Shown here: piece after piece, positions 1 to 6,701 of the stretch
Numbering within the stretch: position 1 is the stretch's first letter
Layout: each line of letters opens with the position of its first letter
Source of the DNA: Candidatus Omnitrophota bacterium
GTDB lineage: Bacteria > Omnitrophota > Omnitrophia > Omnitrophales > Aquincolibacteriaceae
NCBI GenBank assembly: GCA_023246995.1
Contig: JAHFHI010000035.1
Span: 1-8,736 of the forward strand
Length of the DNA: 8,736 bases
Direction: 5' to 3'
Notes under the pieces: generated by a model
What the model saw: only the letters and a program-made list of their open reading frames with translations
Databases searched by the model: none
Told to the model about the DNA's origin: nothing
Translations under genes and position numbers: made by a program

Positions 1-265
1 TGATCGTCCCGAGGGTGTTTAAATAAAGATCCTCCTGGGGAAACTCCGCACTTTTAGCCACGTCGGGATTCGCGGCCAGATGAATGACGATGTTCGGCCG
101 CTCTTTTTCGAAGAAGGCGTAGACTTGTTCCTGCGCGGTGATATTGTGAAAAACGGAAAGTGAAATATCAAAGCCCGCGATGTCATAGTCCGGCTCCAGC
201 ACGCGACGGAGGTTTCGGCCCACAAACCCCTGGGATCCGGTGATCAGAATCTTTTTCCGCGGCAC
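1..265 (-). CDS. NAD-dependent epimerase/dehydratase, N-terminal fragment (continues past the left edge)
   Basis: Extended short-chain dehydrogenase/reductase of the NAD-dependent epimerase/dehydratase family, which acts on nucleotide sugars in the cytoplasm. Only the first 88 codons are in the window. A GTG start (263-265) gives an N-terminus VPRKKILITGSQGFVGRNL, in which GSQGFVG is the GxxGxxG dinucleotide-binding loop after strand beta1. Further on, AGFDI has the acidic residue expected at the end of beta2. RPNIVIHLAANPDVAKS is the family's 'rPd.ViHlAA' segment, and YLNTLGT matches 'vN..GT'. The GTG shares its G with the TAG stop of the upstream aminotransferase, so the two are probably translationally coupled. 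The only ribosome site is a weak GGGGG just upstream. Substrate (epimerase, 4,6-dehydratase or ketoreductase) cannot be told from this fragment, because the catalytic YxxxK lies outside the window. The neighbouring aminotransferase points to amino- or deoxysugar synthesis. Confidence 0.9.
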   Translation of the reverse strand, partial: MPRKKILITGSQGFVGRNLRRVLEPDYDIAGFDISLSVFHNITAQEQVYAFFEKERPNIVIHLAANPDVAKSAEFPQEDLYLNTLGTI

Positions 266-1383
266 TAAAGCCCCCGCAAACCGTCTTTGACGGTCTGGAC
301 CACATAACGCGCGTCCTCAAGGCTCAAGGCATTCCCCAGGGGCAGGCTCAAGTTGCGCGCGGCAAGCCGCTCGGCATTGGGAAACGCGCCTGAAAACGCG
401 AGGGCCTTGCTGTGATACGGCTGCGCGTGCGCGGGAACCCAGCAGATACGCGTGTCCACGCCGTGCCGGTTCAGATACTGATTAAGCTTGTCGCGGGTTT
501 CCGAGTTCTCAAGAAACATCGCAAAAATCATGTGCGGGTGCGTGGTCACGTAAGGAGGCACATCCTGAAATGCCGCCAAACCGCTTAGCTCCTCTTTGTA
601 AAGGTCCACGATCGTCTGACGGTGCTTTAAAATCCGCGGAAGTTTTTTGAGTTGGCTCCGGCCGAGCGCGGCTTGAATGTCGGTGGTGCGCAGGTTCAGG
701 CCAAAGGTCACGTAATGGTATTGCCCGCCCATCCCGTGATTGCGGATCTGCCGGAGCCCGGAGGCAAGGGCATCCTCTTGAGTGACTACGCAGCCGCCCT
801 CCACGGTGGGAACCAGCTTGGCCATATGAAAACTCACGATAGCCGTATGGGCAAAAGAACCCACGGGCCGGGCCTTATAGCCCGCGCCGATAGCCTCGGC
901 CGCGTCCTCGATCAACACAAGACCGTATTCGTCCGCGAACGCCTGCATGGCTTCAAGATCACAGGGCATGCCGTAAACATCCACAAAAAGGAGCGCCTTC
1001 GTACGGGGCGTGAGGCGCTCTTTTAAAAGTTCGGGCGTGACGTTCAAAGTTCGGGGATCGCAATCGACAAGGACCGGATTGGCGCCGACGGCGATCACGG
1101 CATTGACGGTCGCGATAAAGGTCATGGTGGGCACGAGCACGTCGTCGCCCTTCCCGATTCCGTGGACGAGCAGCGCTGCCATTAAAGCCGAAGTGCCGTT
1201 ATTGACCGCAACCGCATGCTTAGCCCCCAGAGCAGCGGCCAGTTCGGTTTCAAAAGCCTGGGTTTCCTTGCCCTGCGTCATCCACCCGGAACGGATCACC
1301 CGGATGGCAGCTTCCTGATCCTCGGGTTCAAAAAGCGGCGGGGACCAGGGAACCTTTCGAAGAGCGGCTTCAGAGGCACTCAT
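265..1383 (-). CDS. DegT/DnrJ/EryC1/StrS-family PLP-dependent sugar aminotransferase
   Basis: Cytoplasmic PLP enzyme of 372 residues, the usual length for the DegT/DnrJ/EryC1/StrS family. These enzymes typically move an amino group, commonly from glutamate, onto a keto nucleotide sugar. Visible motifs are NNGTSAL (61-67, phosphate-binding region) and PTMTFIATVNA (85-95). IEDAAEAIGA (158-167) carries Asp160, which contacts the pyridine nitrogen. SFHMAK...EGG (184-197) puts the Schiff-base lysine at Lys189. RNHGMGG (214-220) and NLRTTDIQAALG (230-241) complete the conserved core. All key residues are present, so it should be active rather than a PLP-free regulator. The ATG at 1381-1383 is supported by AAGGAG eight bases upstream. 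The gene is 70 bases downstream of the YfhO-like gene and has its own candidate promoter. It overlaps the following epimerase by one base. The exact sugar and the position aminated are unknown. Confidence 0.95.
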   Translation of the reverse strand: MSASEAALRKVPWSPPLFEPEDQEAAIRVIRSGWMTQGKETQAFETELAAALGAKHAVAVNNGTSALMAALLVHGIGKGDDVLVPTMTFIATVNAVIAVGANPVLVDCDPRTLNVTPELLKERLTPRTKALLFVDVYGMPCDLEAMQAFADEYGLVLIEDAAEAIGAGYKARPVGSFAHTAIVSFHMAKLVPTVEGGCVVTQEDALASGLRQIRNHGMGGQYHYVTFGLNLRTTDIQAALGRSQLKKLPRILKHRQTIVDLYKEELSGLAAFQDVPPYVTTHPHMIFAMFLENSETRDKLNQYLNRHGVDTRICWVPAHAQPYHSKALAFSGAFPNAERLAARNLSLPLGNALSLEDARYVVQTVKDGLRGL

Positions 1384-1390
1384 GCGTGTA

Positions 1391-1406
1391 ACTCCTTAAT
1401 GGGAGT
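1391..1406 (-). promoter_or_regulatory. Small hairpin covering the aminotransferase ribosome binding site
   Basis: In the transcript, ACTCC (1402-1406) can pair with GGAGT (1391-1395) around a six-base CATTAA loop. The second arm includes most of the AAGGAG Shine-Dalgarno site. A five-pair stem is weak, so it may only modulate initiation or be chance. Confidence 0.3.
1392..1397 (-). promoter_or_regulatory. Ribosome binding site of the aminotransferase gene
   Basis: AAGGAG on the minus strand, eight bases before the ATG at 1381-1383. It is the strongest Shine-Dalgarno site in the window and fixes the start of the aminotransferase. Confidence 0.8.
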
Positions 1407-1429
1407 AAGTTTATAAGGACCGAGCGAGC

Positions 1430-1457
1430 ATTATATACGGGAACCATGCTTTTTCAA
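1430..1457 (-). promoter_or_regulatory. Sigma70-type internal promoter for the aminotransferase-epimerase pair
   Basis: On the minus strand TTGAAA (1452-1457) is followed after 16 bases by a perfect TATAAT (1430-1435). That is five of six and six of six matches to the sigma70 consensus. Transcription would start near 1423, giving a leader of about 40 bases ending in the AAGGAG site. The -35 hexamer overlaps the TGA stop of the YfhO-like gene (1454-1456). No terminator is visible before it, so read-through from the upstream genes would add to expression from this promoter. Confidence 0.7.
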
Positions 1458-3904
1458 CGAGAATTGGCCAACCGGGCGCGCAACCTCTCAAGCGGCGCAA
1501 AGAGAGAGTCCCTGAAGGAATACCGGAAATCGATGCGGTGCCAGCCCGCCTCCGAAATCCAAACCGCCTGAAAGAGCCCATAAGCTTTAAAAATTCTTTG
1601 GGGTTTTCCGTCCACCCAGACCCGCCATCCCGGATAATCGGTATTCATCAGCACAAAAAAACCCGGACCTCCGGCCCGAACCCTCCAATTTTCAGCCTCG
1701 GGGCTGCGGCCCCCGTCAATAAAGCCGGCCTCCGGAGGGCCCGCCTCCGCGGCCGGAAGCGTGCCGTCAAACTTGTCGCGCTCCGAACGCTCAAGCAAAA
1801 GTATTTTACGAGGATCAAACCCGGGCGACAGCAACCGCGCTTTAAGCTCCTCCCAGTTCTCATAAACTTCCGTTTGGGCCACAAAATGCGCCCGCGAATG
1901 GGGCCGCGTCAGCCGGTAGAGCCTCTCGCCTCCCGATGGAGCTTCCGCCACAAGTTCAAGCGCCGGATGATTGAGGAGGGAGCGCGTGAGGATATGCGAG
2001 ACGTCCAGACTCTGAAGCAGCGTGAATCGGGCAAAAACATCGGCAAGGTGGGGCTTGAAAGCCTGGTTGGAATCATTGATGTTTCCAAAAACTCCTAGGC
2101 TCTCATGGTAGCGCCCGAGCACAAAGGGCGAATAGGCCCCGATGTCGTCGATGCCATAAAGCATATTGACGCTTGGAACAAGACTGAGCGTCTGATCCGG
2201 ATCGCGAAGCCCGTAGAGCCGCCCCATGCGGCCGGAACGCTTTTCACGCAGGATGGCCTGCACCACCGGGCCCGGTTTTTCCAGATTCGCGTAGCGGTCA
2301 AAATCAAGCCGGATATCGCTCCAAGAAAAAACATAAAGATCCACGGCCAGCAACGCGATCAGCCCGGCTCGAAAAAAAATCCTCCGGGACAGAAGATGAC
2401 GGAGACCGGACACGAAAGCGAAGTGGAGCAGAATCATCACAAGGGCCCATCGGCTCCAGGGATTTGAAAACGAAACAATCCGAGCGGCCTCGTTTAGGAC
2501 TTCTTCAAGGCGGCCATGATAAATCTCAAGACTGTGGGGATGCCCCATTCTTCCGTAAATAAACCGTTCGACGAGCCACCGCCCTGCCGCGACGCATGAG
2601 CCGCGGCCGGCCCCGGTCGCGGCATACCCTGCCGCGGCGTAACCGGCCAGAGCTATGCCGAGAAGCGCCATAAAACTCGCCGAGGTTTTTTTAAAATCAC
2701 GCACACGGGAAGCTTGCCGCGCACGTTCAAAGGCTTCAGCGCCCAGGCCCGCGAGCAGGGCGAGAAAAAAAAGAAGATAGACGAGGAATTTCGCCGGAAC
2801 TCTGAAGGAATAAAAGCGCGTCCACTTCACGAGTCCGACATAAAGCGGGCTCCACTCCCCGAGAGCGAGAAGCAGTGAAAGGACGGCCATAAAAATCCAG
2901 AGCCGCTTAACGCTCCGGTGACGCTTGGAAACCCAACCGGCGGCGGCAAAGACCAAAAGAAGGGAGCTCAAGCCGTTATAGAGGCAGTTTCCGCGCACGA
3001 TCCCCTGCATTTTGGGAAAGACCAATGTCATAAGCGCCAGCGGAGAAAGAGATCCGACATAAGCATATTCCTCCCGCAGATTAACGCGATTGGAAAGAAG
3101 GGCCAGCTCAAAACTCATGGCAAGCTGCGGATAGGCGAGAATAAAAGCCCCTAAAAGACCGAGCCCAAGCCCGAAAGTCTGTCTCAAACGCAGGACCGGT
3201 GACGCGGACCGGTCGGAGAAGATCCAGATCCGAAGGATCGCGTAAAGCCCAAAAATAAAAATCGTAAAAAGCGCGATTTGCAGATAGCCCGCGAGCAGGG
3301 CCAGGGCGAAACTGGCGGAAACAAGAAGGAGATAACGCTTCCCCGTCCGGCGCAAAAAAGATTCCAGTCCTAAGAGCCCGAGCGGGAGCCAGCAAATCGT
3401 CTCGAGCGAGGTGATGTTATAAAACGCTCCGCCGTAGGCCGTCCCAAACAGAAAAATAAAAGCCGCGATGAAAGACCCAAACCGTCCGAGCCTCACGGAG
3501 CGCGCGTAAGAATACGTCGCAATCCCGGAAATCGCGAAGTGCAGGAGACTTCTCCAGGCATAGGCCCAGCGGAGGGGGAGAAAAAGGGAAAGTAAAAGGT
3601 TGGGAAGATAAAAAATACCGATCTGGCCCTCGGCCGCAATCGGGAAACCGCACTGAATAAGACCGGTCCAAAGCGCCGGGCGTCCGCTTCGCAGGGTCTG
3701 CCATAAATAGGCCGCCCAGGGATAATGCTGTTCCCAGTGATCTCCGCGAAGCGCGGCCTCGCGTGCCAGAAAAAGACCCGGATAAAAAAAGGCAAGAAAC
3801 CCGAAGAGCAGAAGCAGCCAGAAACGATCCGAACCCGAGCGGACCAAGCGCGTCACCGGCGCTGCTTCAGCGGATTTCATAGAGACGGTAGACATAGCGG
3901 TCAT
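1454..3904 (-). CDS. YfhO-family polytopic membrane protein, predicted GT-C glycosyltransferase
   Basis: Integral membrane protein of 816 residues with roughly 12-14 hydrophobic segments (for example 29-47, 97-113, 143-160, 190-222, 310-324, 371-389, 483-500, 510-527). It ends in a soluble, probably extracytoplasmic, region. The family is recognised from the N-terminal loop GDHWEQHYPW (54-63, acidic Asp55) and RSGRPALWTGLIQCGFP (72-88). Internal support is MLYGIDDIGAYSPF (581-594). The C-terminal TDYPGWRVWVDG (755-766), then YGLFQAVWI and GWHRIDFRYS, match the YfhO C-terminal beta domain. Characterised YfhO proteins glycosylate surface polymers such as lipoteichoic acid; the acceptor here is unknown. 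Residues 420-433 hold a small Gly-Tyr-Ala-Ala repeat. The start is uncertain: ATGs at 3904, 3895 and 3880 are in frame, and 3895 has a slightly better spaced GGGA upstream. All overlap the preceding gene (14-38 bases), implying coupled translation. Confidence 0.87.
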   Translation of the reverse strand: MTAMSTVSMKSAEAAPVTRLVRSGSDRFWLLLLFGFLAFFYPGLFLAREAALRGDHWEQHYPWAAYLWQTLRSGRPALWTGLIQCGFPIAAEGQIGIFYLPNLLLSLFLPLRWAYAWRSLLHFAISGIATYSYARSVRLGRFGSFIAAFIFLFGTAYGGAFYNITSLETICWLPLGLLGLESFLRRTGKRYLLLVSASFALALLAGYLQIALFTIFIFGLYAILRIWIFSDRSASPVLRLRQTFGLGLGLLGAFILAYPQLAMSFELALLSNRVNLREEYAYVGSLSPLALMTLVFPKMQGIVRGNCLYNGLSSLLLVFAAAGWVSKRHRSVKRLWIFMAVLSLLLALGEWSPLYVGLVKWTRFYSFRVPAKFLVYLLFFLALLAGLGAEAFERARQASRVRDFKKTSASFMALLGIALAGYAAAGYAATGAGRGSCVAAGRWLVERFIYGRMGHPHSLEIYHGRLEEVLNEAARIVSFSNPWSRWALVMILLHFAFVSGLRHLLSRRIFFRAGLIALLAVDLYVFSWSDIRLDFDRYANLEKPGPVVQAILREKRSGRMGRLYGLRDPDQTLSLVPSVNMLYGIDDIGAYSPFVLGRYHESLGVFGNINDSNQAFKPHLADVFARFTLLQSLDVSHILTRSLLNHPALELVAEAPSGGERLYRLTRPHSRAHFVAQTEVYENWEELKARLLSPGFDPRKILLLERSERDKFDGTLPAAEAGPPEAGFIDGGRSPEAENWRVRAGGPGFFVLMNTDYPGWRVWVDGKPQRIFKAYGLFQAVWISEAGWHRIDFRYSFRDSLFAPLERLRARLANSR

Positions 3905-5732
3905 CCCGGATATTGCGGGACGGCATTTCCACGATAAGCGACCAGTAGGGACTCGCGGCCAGGACCCGCAGCGGGCTGGGCGCCTCGGGAGCCGTGGTTC
4001 CGTCAGGAAGCACGCGGTCGCTTGTAAGAATATGCGTCACGCCGAGATCGCGAACTAAGTTGCGAACTGCGAGCGGATCTTGACGGCGTTTCTCGAGCCG
4101 CAAGCGCCATCTCACGTAAACATTTCGCAAAAGTTCGCGGTCAAAATAATAGCCGCGGGGTTCAGCTTCAAGTAAAATTTTTGCCTCTTTCGGCAAATAC
4201 CGGTTCACCCAAAGCGCCATATCCTGCGTGCGCTCAAAACGACGGAGATACTCCCCTTCTGCGATACTTCCCACGAAAAGCGGATAGGCGTGCCGGTAAT
4301 GATAAAAGCCCGCGGCAAAATACACCAAAAGGAGCGCGGCGGCCGAGAATATTCCCGCCCGCGAGAGCGCGGCGCGAAATCCCGGGGAAAGACATCGCAC
4401 CGCCCAGTCCAACCCGCAAACCCCGCCCAGAATCACGACGGGTAAAACCGGGAGCACCCAGCGATCGGCTTGCGCCATGAAAAACCAGGGGCCCAAAAAA
4501 GCCAGCGCGTAAACGGCGTAAACACGGCCGCGCGGGACGAAGAAAAAAGTCATCCCCAGAAAGGGCGCCAGGATCGGATAAAAAAATCCGATCCGTGTCG
4601 TAAACGAGCCGAACTTGTTTGGAAAAAGAGCCATATTCCAAAAAAAAGTCAAAAACTCCCGAAAGCCGCGGCCCATCCCGAAAAGATGAAAATCCGTCGG
4701 AGGCCGGTAGGCGCGGCCGAAGAAATCCCCAAAGTAAGGGAAAAAAGGATTTCCGGTCCAGCTCCAGTTGCGAAAAAACCAGTAACCGCAAATCAGAAGG
4801 AACCCTCCGGTCCATAGCGCCAGGCGCGACGGGAGCTTCACGAATTCATGACGGCGGAAGGTCTCCCAAAGCGCTGCCGCTGCCAAAGCCACAACCGACA
4901 TAAGGGCCAGATACTTCATGGACATGGCGCATCCCATCAGAATCCCGCTCACTGCGAAAAGAGGGGCGCGCCCCTCTTCAAAGGCCGCAAGCAGGGCGAC
5001 GAACGCGAGGACGCAGTAAAAAGAAAGGGCCACATCAATATAGGTGGTGGAGAGCATGTTGTAAGCCGTCGGGGTCAGCCAGAAAATAAGCCCCGCGAAA
5101 AAAGCAAGGCCCCCCGAGCCCGTATCCTTTTCAACTCTTCTTTGGATCACTAAGAAAAGCAGAAACCCCGAAAAAAAGTGAAAGAATTTTGCCGCAAAGA
5201 CACCCCCGAGCGCGAGCCCGATCAGATAGAGATTGGTGAGAAAAAGCGGAAAATAGGAATTGAAATCAAAGTAATCGGGGGCAAGAGAACCCTTCCTCAA
5301 AAAAATCTTCGGGAGGTTCAATTGGTAAGTGAGCGCATCCCCGCCGATCTCGGGGGTCAAGGTTCCCAAGAGAAGGGCTAGAAATGAAAGCGCAAGAATA
5401 ATGCGGCAAAATAGCAGCAAAAAATTCTTTTCCGGCCCCCAAAACAAAGCTCCAAAGGCGCGAATCCAGTCCCGTAATAAATGAAGGCGGCTGAAACCCG
5501 AGGCAAAAATCATCCCGACCATCATCCAGAGATAGCGGGGCGCAAGCACTCCGAAGGCGCCCAGGCCGACCACGCTCCAGGAGAGAACCATAAAACCCAG
5601 GGCAAAGAAAAAAATTCCTTTTAGAAGGTGGTCTTGGGCGCGAACCATCGGGGAAAAACGCGAACCGGCCGTGTAGGCTGCCGGCAAAATAAGGCACCAG
5701 GCCAAAACGGCCCGAGCCAGGTCAAAAACCAT
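3867..5732 (-). CDS. GT39-like GT-C membrane glycosyltransferase
   Basis: Polytopic membrane protein of 621 residues with about 12-15 predicted transmembrane segments and a soluble C-terminal tail of about 140 residues. Its layout fits the GT-C (PMT/ArnT, GT39-like) superfamily, whose members move a sugar from a polyprenyl-phosphate donor to an acceptor outside the cytoplasmic membrane. The first large loop has PEIGGDALTYQLNLPKIFL (127-145). Asp132 is the likely catalytic acid/base position, followed by the 'sYFPLFlt.LYLIGLAL' segment (159-175). A second family-like loop is FRNWSWTGNPFFPYFGDFFG (320-339). The tail contains LGVTHILTS (563-571). The ATG directly follows the TAG of the GT2 gene with no intervening base and no Shine-Dalgarno site, so translation probably depends on the upstream gene. 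The 3' end overlaps the YfhO-like start. Donor and acceptor are unknown; the GT2 neighbour is a candidate donor-making enzyme. Confidence 0.82.
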   Translation of the reverse strand: MVFDLARAVLAWCLILPAAYTAGSRFSPMVRAQDHLLKGIFFFALGFMVLSWSVVGLGAFGVLAPRYLWMMVGMIFASGFSRLHLLRDWIRAFGALFWGPEKNFLLLFCRIILALSFLALLLGTLTPEIGGDALTYQLNLPKIFLRKGSLAPDYFDFNSYFPLFLTNLYLIGLALGGVFAAKFFHFFSGFLLFLVIQRRVEKDTGSGGLAFFAGLIFWLTPTAYNMLSTTYIDVALSFYCVLAFVALLAAFEEGRAPLFAVSGILMGCAMSMKYLALMSVVALAAAALWETFRRHEFVKLPSRLALWTGGFLLICGYWFFRNWSWTGNPFFPYFGDFFGRAYRPPTDFHLFGMGRGFREFLTFFWNMALFPNKFGSFTTRIGFFYPILAPFLGMTFFFVPRGRVYAVYALAFLGPWFFMAQADRWVLPVLPVVILGGVCGLDWAVRCLSPGFRAALSRAGIFSAAALLLVYFAAGFYHYRHAYPLFVGSIAEGEYLRRFERTQDMALWVNRYLPKEAKILLEAEPRGYYFDRELLRNVYVRWRLRLEKRRQDPLAVRNLVRDLGVTHILTSDRVLPDGTTAPEAPSPLRVLAASPYWSLIVEMPSRNIRDDRYVYRLYEIR

Positions 5733-6560
5733 CTAGTGTTTTTGAGTTTCGCGCACGGCGCGCGAATTAAAGGGGTCCGACCACGCCGGATCCAGGCCGC
5801 GCATGCGGGCTTTGGTCATTCCTTCAAAAATCGGAAAATGGCCAAGGCCCCAGGACTGAAGCCGGTACTGGCAGGCAACATCGAGGACTCCCAGGCTGTA
5901 ACGCAGACCGTCTTTTAAGCCGATGGAGGAGGCTTCCGGAAAATATTTAGTCGGGCACGAGATCTCCCCCACCCGGAACGCCGCGTAAAAAACCTGCGCC
6001 AGAATCTGATTGTCAAAAATAAAACCGTCCGAGTTATTTTGGAACGGGATACTCTCCAGGACCTTTCGGGAATAAGCGCGGTAGCCGGTGTGGTATTCGG
6101 AAAGGTGCTGCCAGAGAATCACGTTTTCAAGCAGCGTAAGCACGCGGTTCAGGGCGTATTTATGAAAAGGCATCCCTCCCTGCAGCGTGTAATTCCCAAG
6201 AAGGCGAGAGGCAAGGGCCACGTCGTAGGTCTCGTGGGCGATCAACCACGCAAGGGGCTCAATCAAGGCCGGCGTGTACTGATAATCGGGATGAAGCATG
6301 ATGACGATATCGGCGCCGTTTTGAAGCGCGGCCTGGTAGCAGGTCTTTTGATTCCCCCCGTAGCCGCGGTTTTTAGGGTGTCGGATCACCGTGTCAATGC
6401 CCAGGCTTTCGGCAACTTCGACGGTCCGGTCCCGGCTTGCGTCATCGACCAGGATAACCTCATCCACCACGTCGCGGGGAATCTCCGAATAAGTACGCTC
6501 AAGCGTCTTTTCCGCGTTATAGGCCGGCATGGCCACCGTAATTTTTTTGCCCTGAATCAT
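5733..6560 (-). CDS. GT2 glycosyltransferase, dolichyl/polyprenyl-phosphate sugar synthase-like
   Basis: GT-A fold family 2 glycosyltransferase of 275 residues with no transmembrane segment, close in length to soluble DPM1-type enzymes. Those charge a polyprenyl phosphate with a sugar from a nucleotide donor on the cytoplasmic face. The N-terminus ITVAMPAYNAEKTLERT (7-23) is the nucleotide-binding strand. VDEVILVDDASRDRT (32-46) follows, and NRGYGGNQKTCYQAA (64-78) is typical of the DPM/DPG-synthase-like subgroup. The metal-binding DxD position reads MLHPDYQY (88-95), a variant common in this subgroup. SEYHTGYRAYSRKVLESIPF (154-173) is the acceptor-side conserved block. The ATG has AAGGG eight bases upstream and is the first gene after a near-consensus promoter. 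It runs directly into the GT39-like gene, suggesting that this enzyme makes the lipid-linked donor used by the downstream GT-C proteins. The sugar is unknown. Confidence 0.9.
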   Translation of the reverse strand: MIQGKKITVAMPAYNAEKTLERTYSEIPRDVVDEVILVDDASRDRTVEVAESLGIDTVIRHPKNRGYGGNQKTCYQAALQNGADIVIMLHPDYQYTPALIEPLAWLIAHETYDVALASRLLGNYTLQGGMPFHKYALNRVLTLLENVILWQHLSEYHTGYRAYSRKVLESIPFQNNSDGFIFDNQILAQVFYAAFRVGEISCPTKYFPEASSIGLKDGLRYSLGVLDVACQYRLQSWGLGHFPIFEGMTKARMRGLDPAWSDPFNSRAVRETQKH

Positions 6561-6568
6561 CCGCTAAA

Positions 6569-6573
6569 CCCTT
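6569..6573 (-). promoter_or_regulatory. Ribosome binding site of the GT2 gene
   Basis: AAGGG on the minus strand, eight bases before the ATG at 6558-6560. It lies within two bases of overlap with the rightward promoter's -35 element, so the two signals share sequence. Confidence 0.55.
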
Positions 6574-6600
6574 GTCGGCCTTGGCATTTTGTGTTATACA
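6572..6600 (+). promoter_or_regulatory. Rightward extended -10 promoter for the methyltransferase-dioxygenase operon
   Basis: TTGTCG (6572-6577), a 17-base spacer, then TATACA (6595-6600) preceded by the extended -10 TGT (6592-6594). The -35 is weak, but spacing and the TGn element are good. Transcription would start near 6607 and give a leader of about 95 bases. It was chosen as the best rightward match in the gap; others have poor -35 boxes. Confidence 0.45.
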
Positions 6601-6626
6601 GTCAGCGCTTCTTTGAAGATTGGGGA

Positions 6627-6655
6627 ATTATAGCCGCTTTTTACGCCCCTGTCCA
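6627..6655 (-). promoter_or_regulatory. Leftward sigma70-type promoter for the glycosyltransferase operon
   Basis: On the minus strand TGGACA (6650-6655), a 17-base spacer and a perfect TATAAT (6627-6632) form a near-consensus sigma70 promoter. Transcription would start near 6620, leaving a leader of about 60 bases before the GT2 ATG. No closer promoter of similar quality was found. Confidence 0.65.
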
Positions 6656-6676
6656 CCCGCAGGCTCGGGCAGCGGC
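6633..6676. repeat. Nested inverted repeat spanning the leftward promoter and rightward leader
   Basis: Three sets of arms nest within 44 bases. GCCGCT (6633-6638) pairs with AGCGGC (6671-6676), GCCC (6645-6648) with GGGC (6667-6670), and CCTG (6648-6651) with CAGG (6660-6663). The GCCC and CCTG arms share base 6648, so all three cannot form in full at once. In the rightward transcript this would be a structured leader ending 11 bases before the Shine-Dalgarno site. In the DNA it encloses the leftward -35 box, so an operator is also possible. Confidence 0.35.
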
Positions 6677-6687
6677 AAGACAAGTCT

Positions 6688-6692
6688 AAGGA
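6688..6692 (+). promoter_or_regulatory. Ribosome binding site of the TylF-like methyltransferase gene
   Basis: AAGGA nine bases before the ATG at 6702-6704. It supports that start over the out-of-frame ATG at 6692, which follows the site with no spacing. Confidence 0.7.
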
Positions 6693-6701
6693 TGGTTCAA
6701 A

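Noticed and set aside
88..95. GT2 metal motif written as HPDYQY instead of DxD (these numbers are residue positions in the GT2 protein)
   Set aside because: This form is common in the DPM/DPG-synthase-like subgroup, so it is not evidence of an inactive enzyme.
1538..2098. Open plus-strand frame of 186 codons
   Set aside because: It is antisense to the YfhO-like gene, has a basic low-information sequence with no family motif, and lacks a ribosome site.
2371..2772. Runs of seven or eight A in the YfhO-like gene as possible frameshift sites
   Set aside because: They encode Phe and Lys-Arg codons within an intact, family-consistent frame, and no alternative product makes sense.
4234..4815. Open minus-strand frame of 193 codons inside the GT39-like gene
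   Set aside because: It is a shadow in another frame of a well-supported membrane protein. Its Arg, Gly and Pro-rich composition is typical of out-of-frame reading of GC-rich DNA.
6575..6600. Second leftward -10-like TATAAC on the minus strand
   Set aside because: No acceptable -35 box lies 16-18 bases upstream, and the TATAAT at 6627-6632 is far better.
6039..6689. Plus-strand frame of 216 codons reaching into the divergent gap
   Set aside because: It is antisense to the GT2 gene, shows no recognisable domain, and would run across both promoters.
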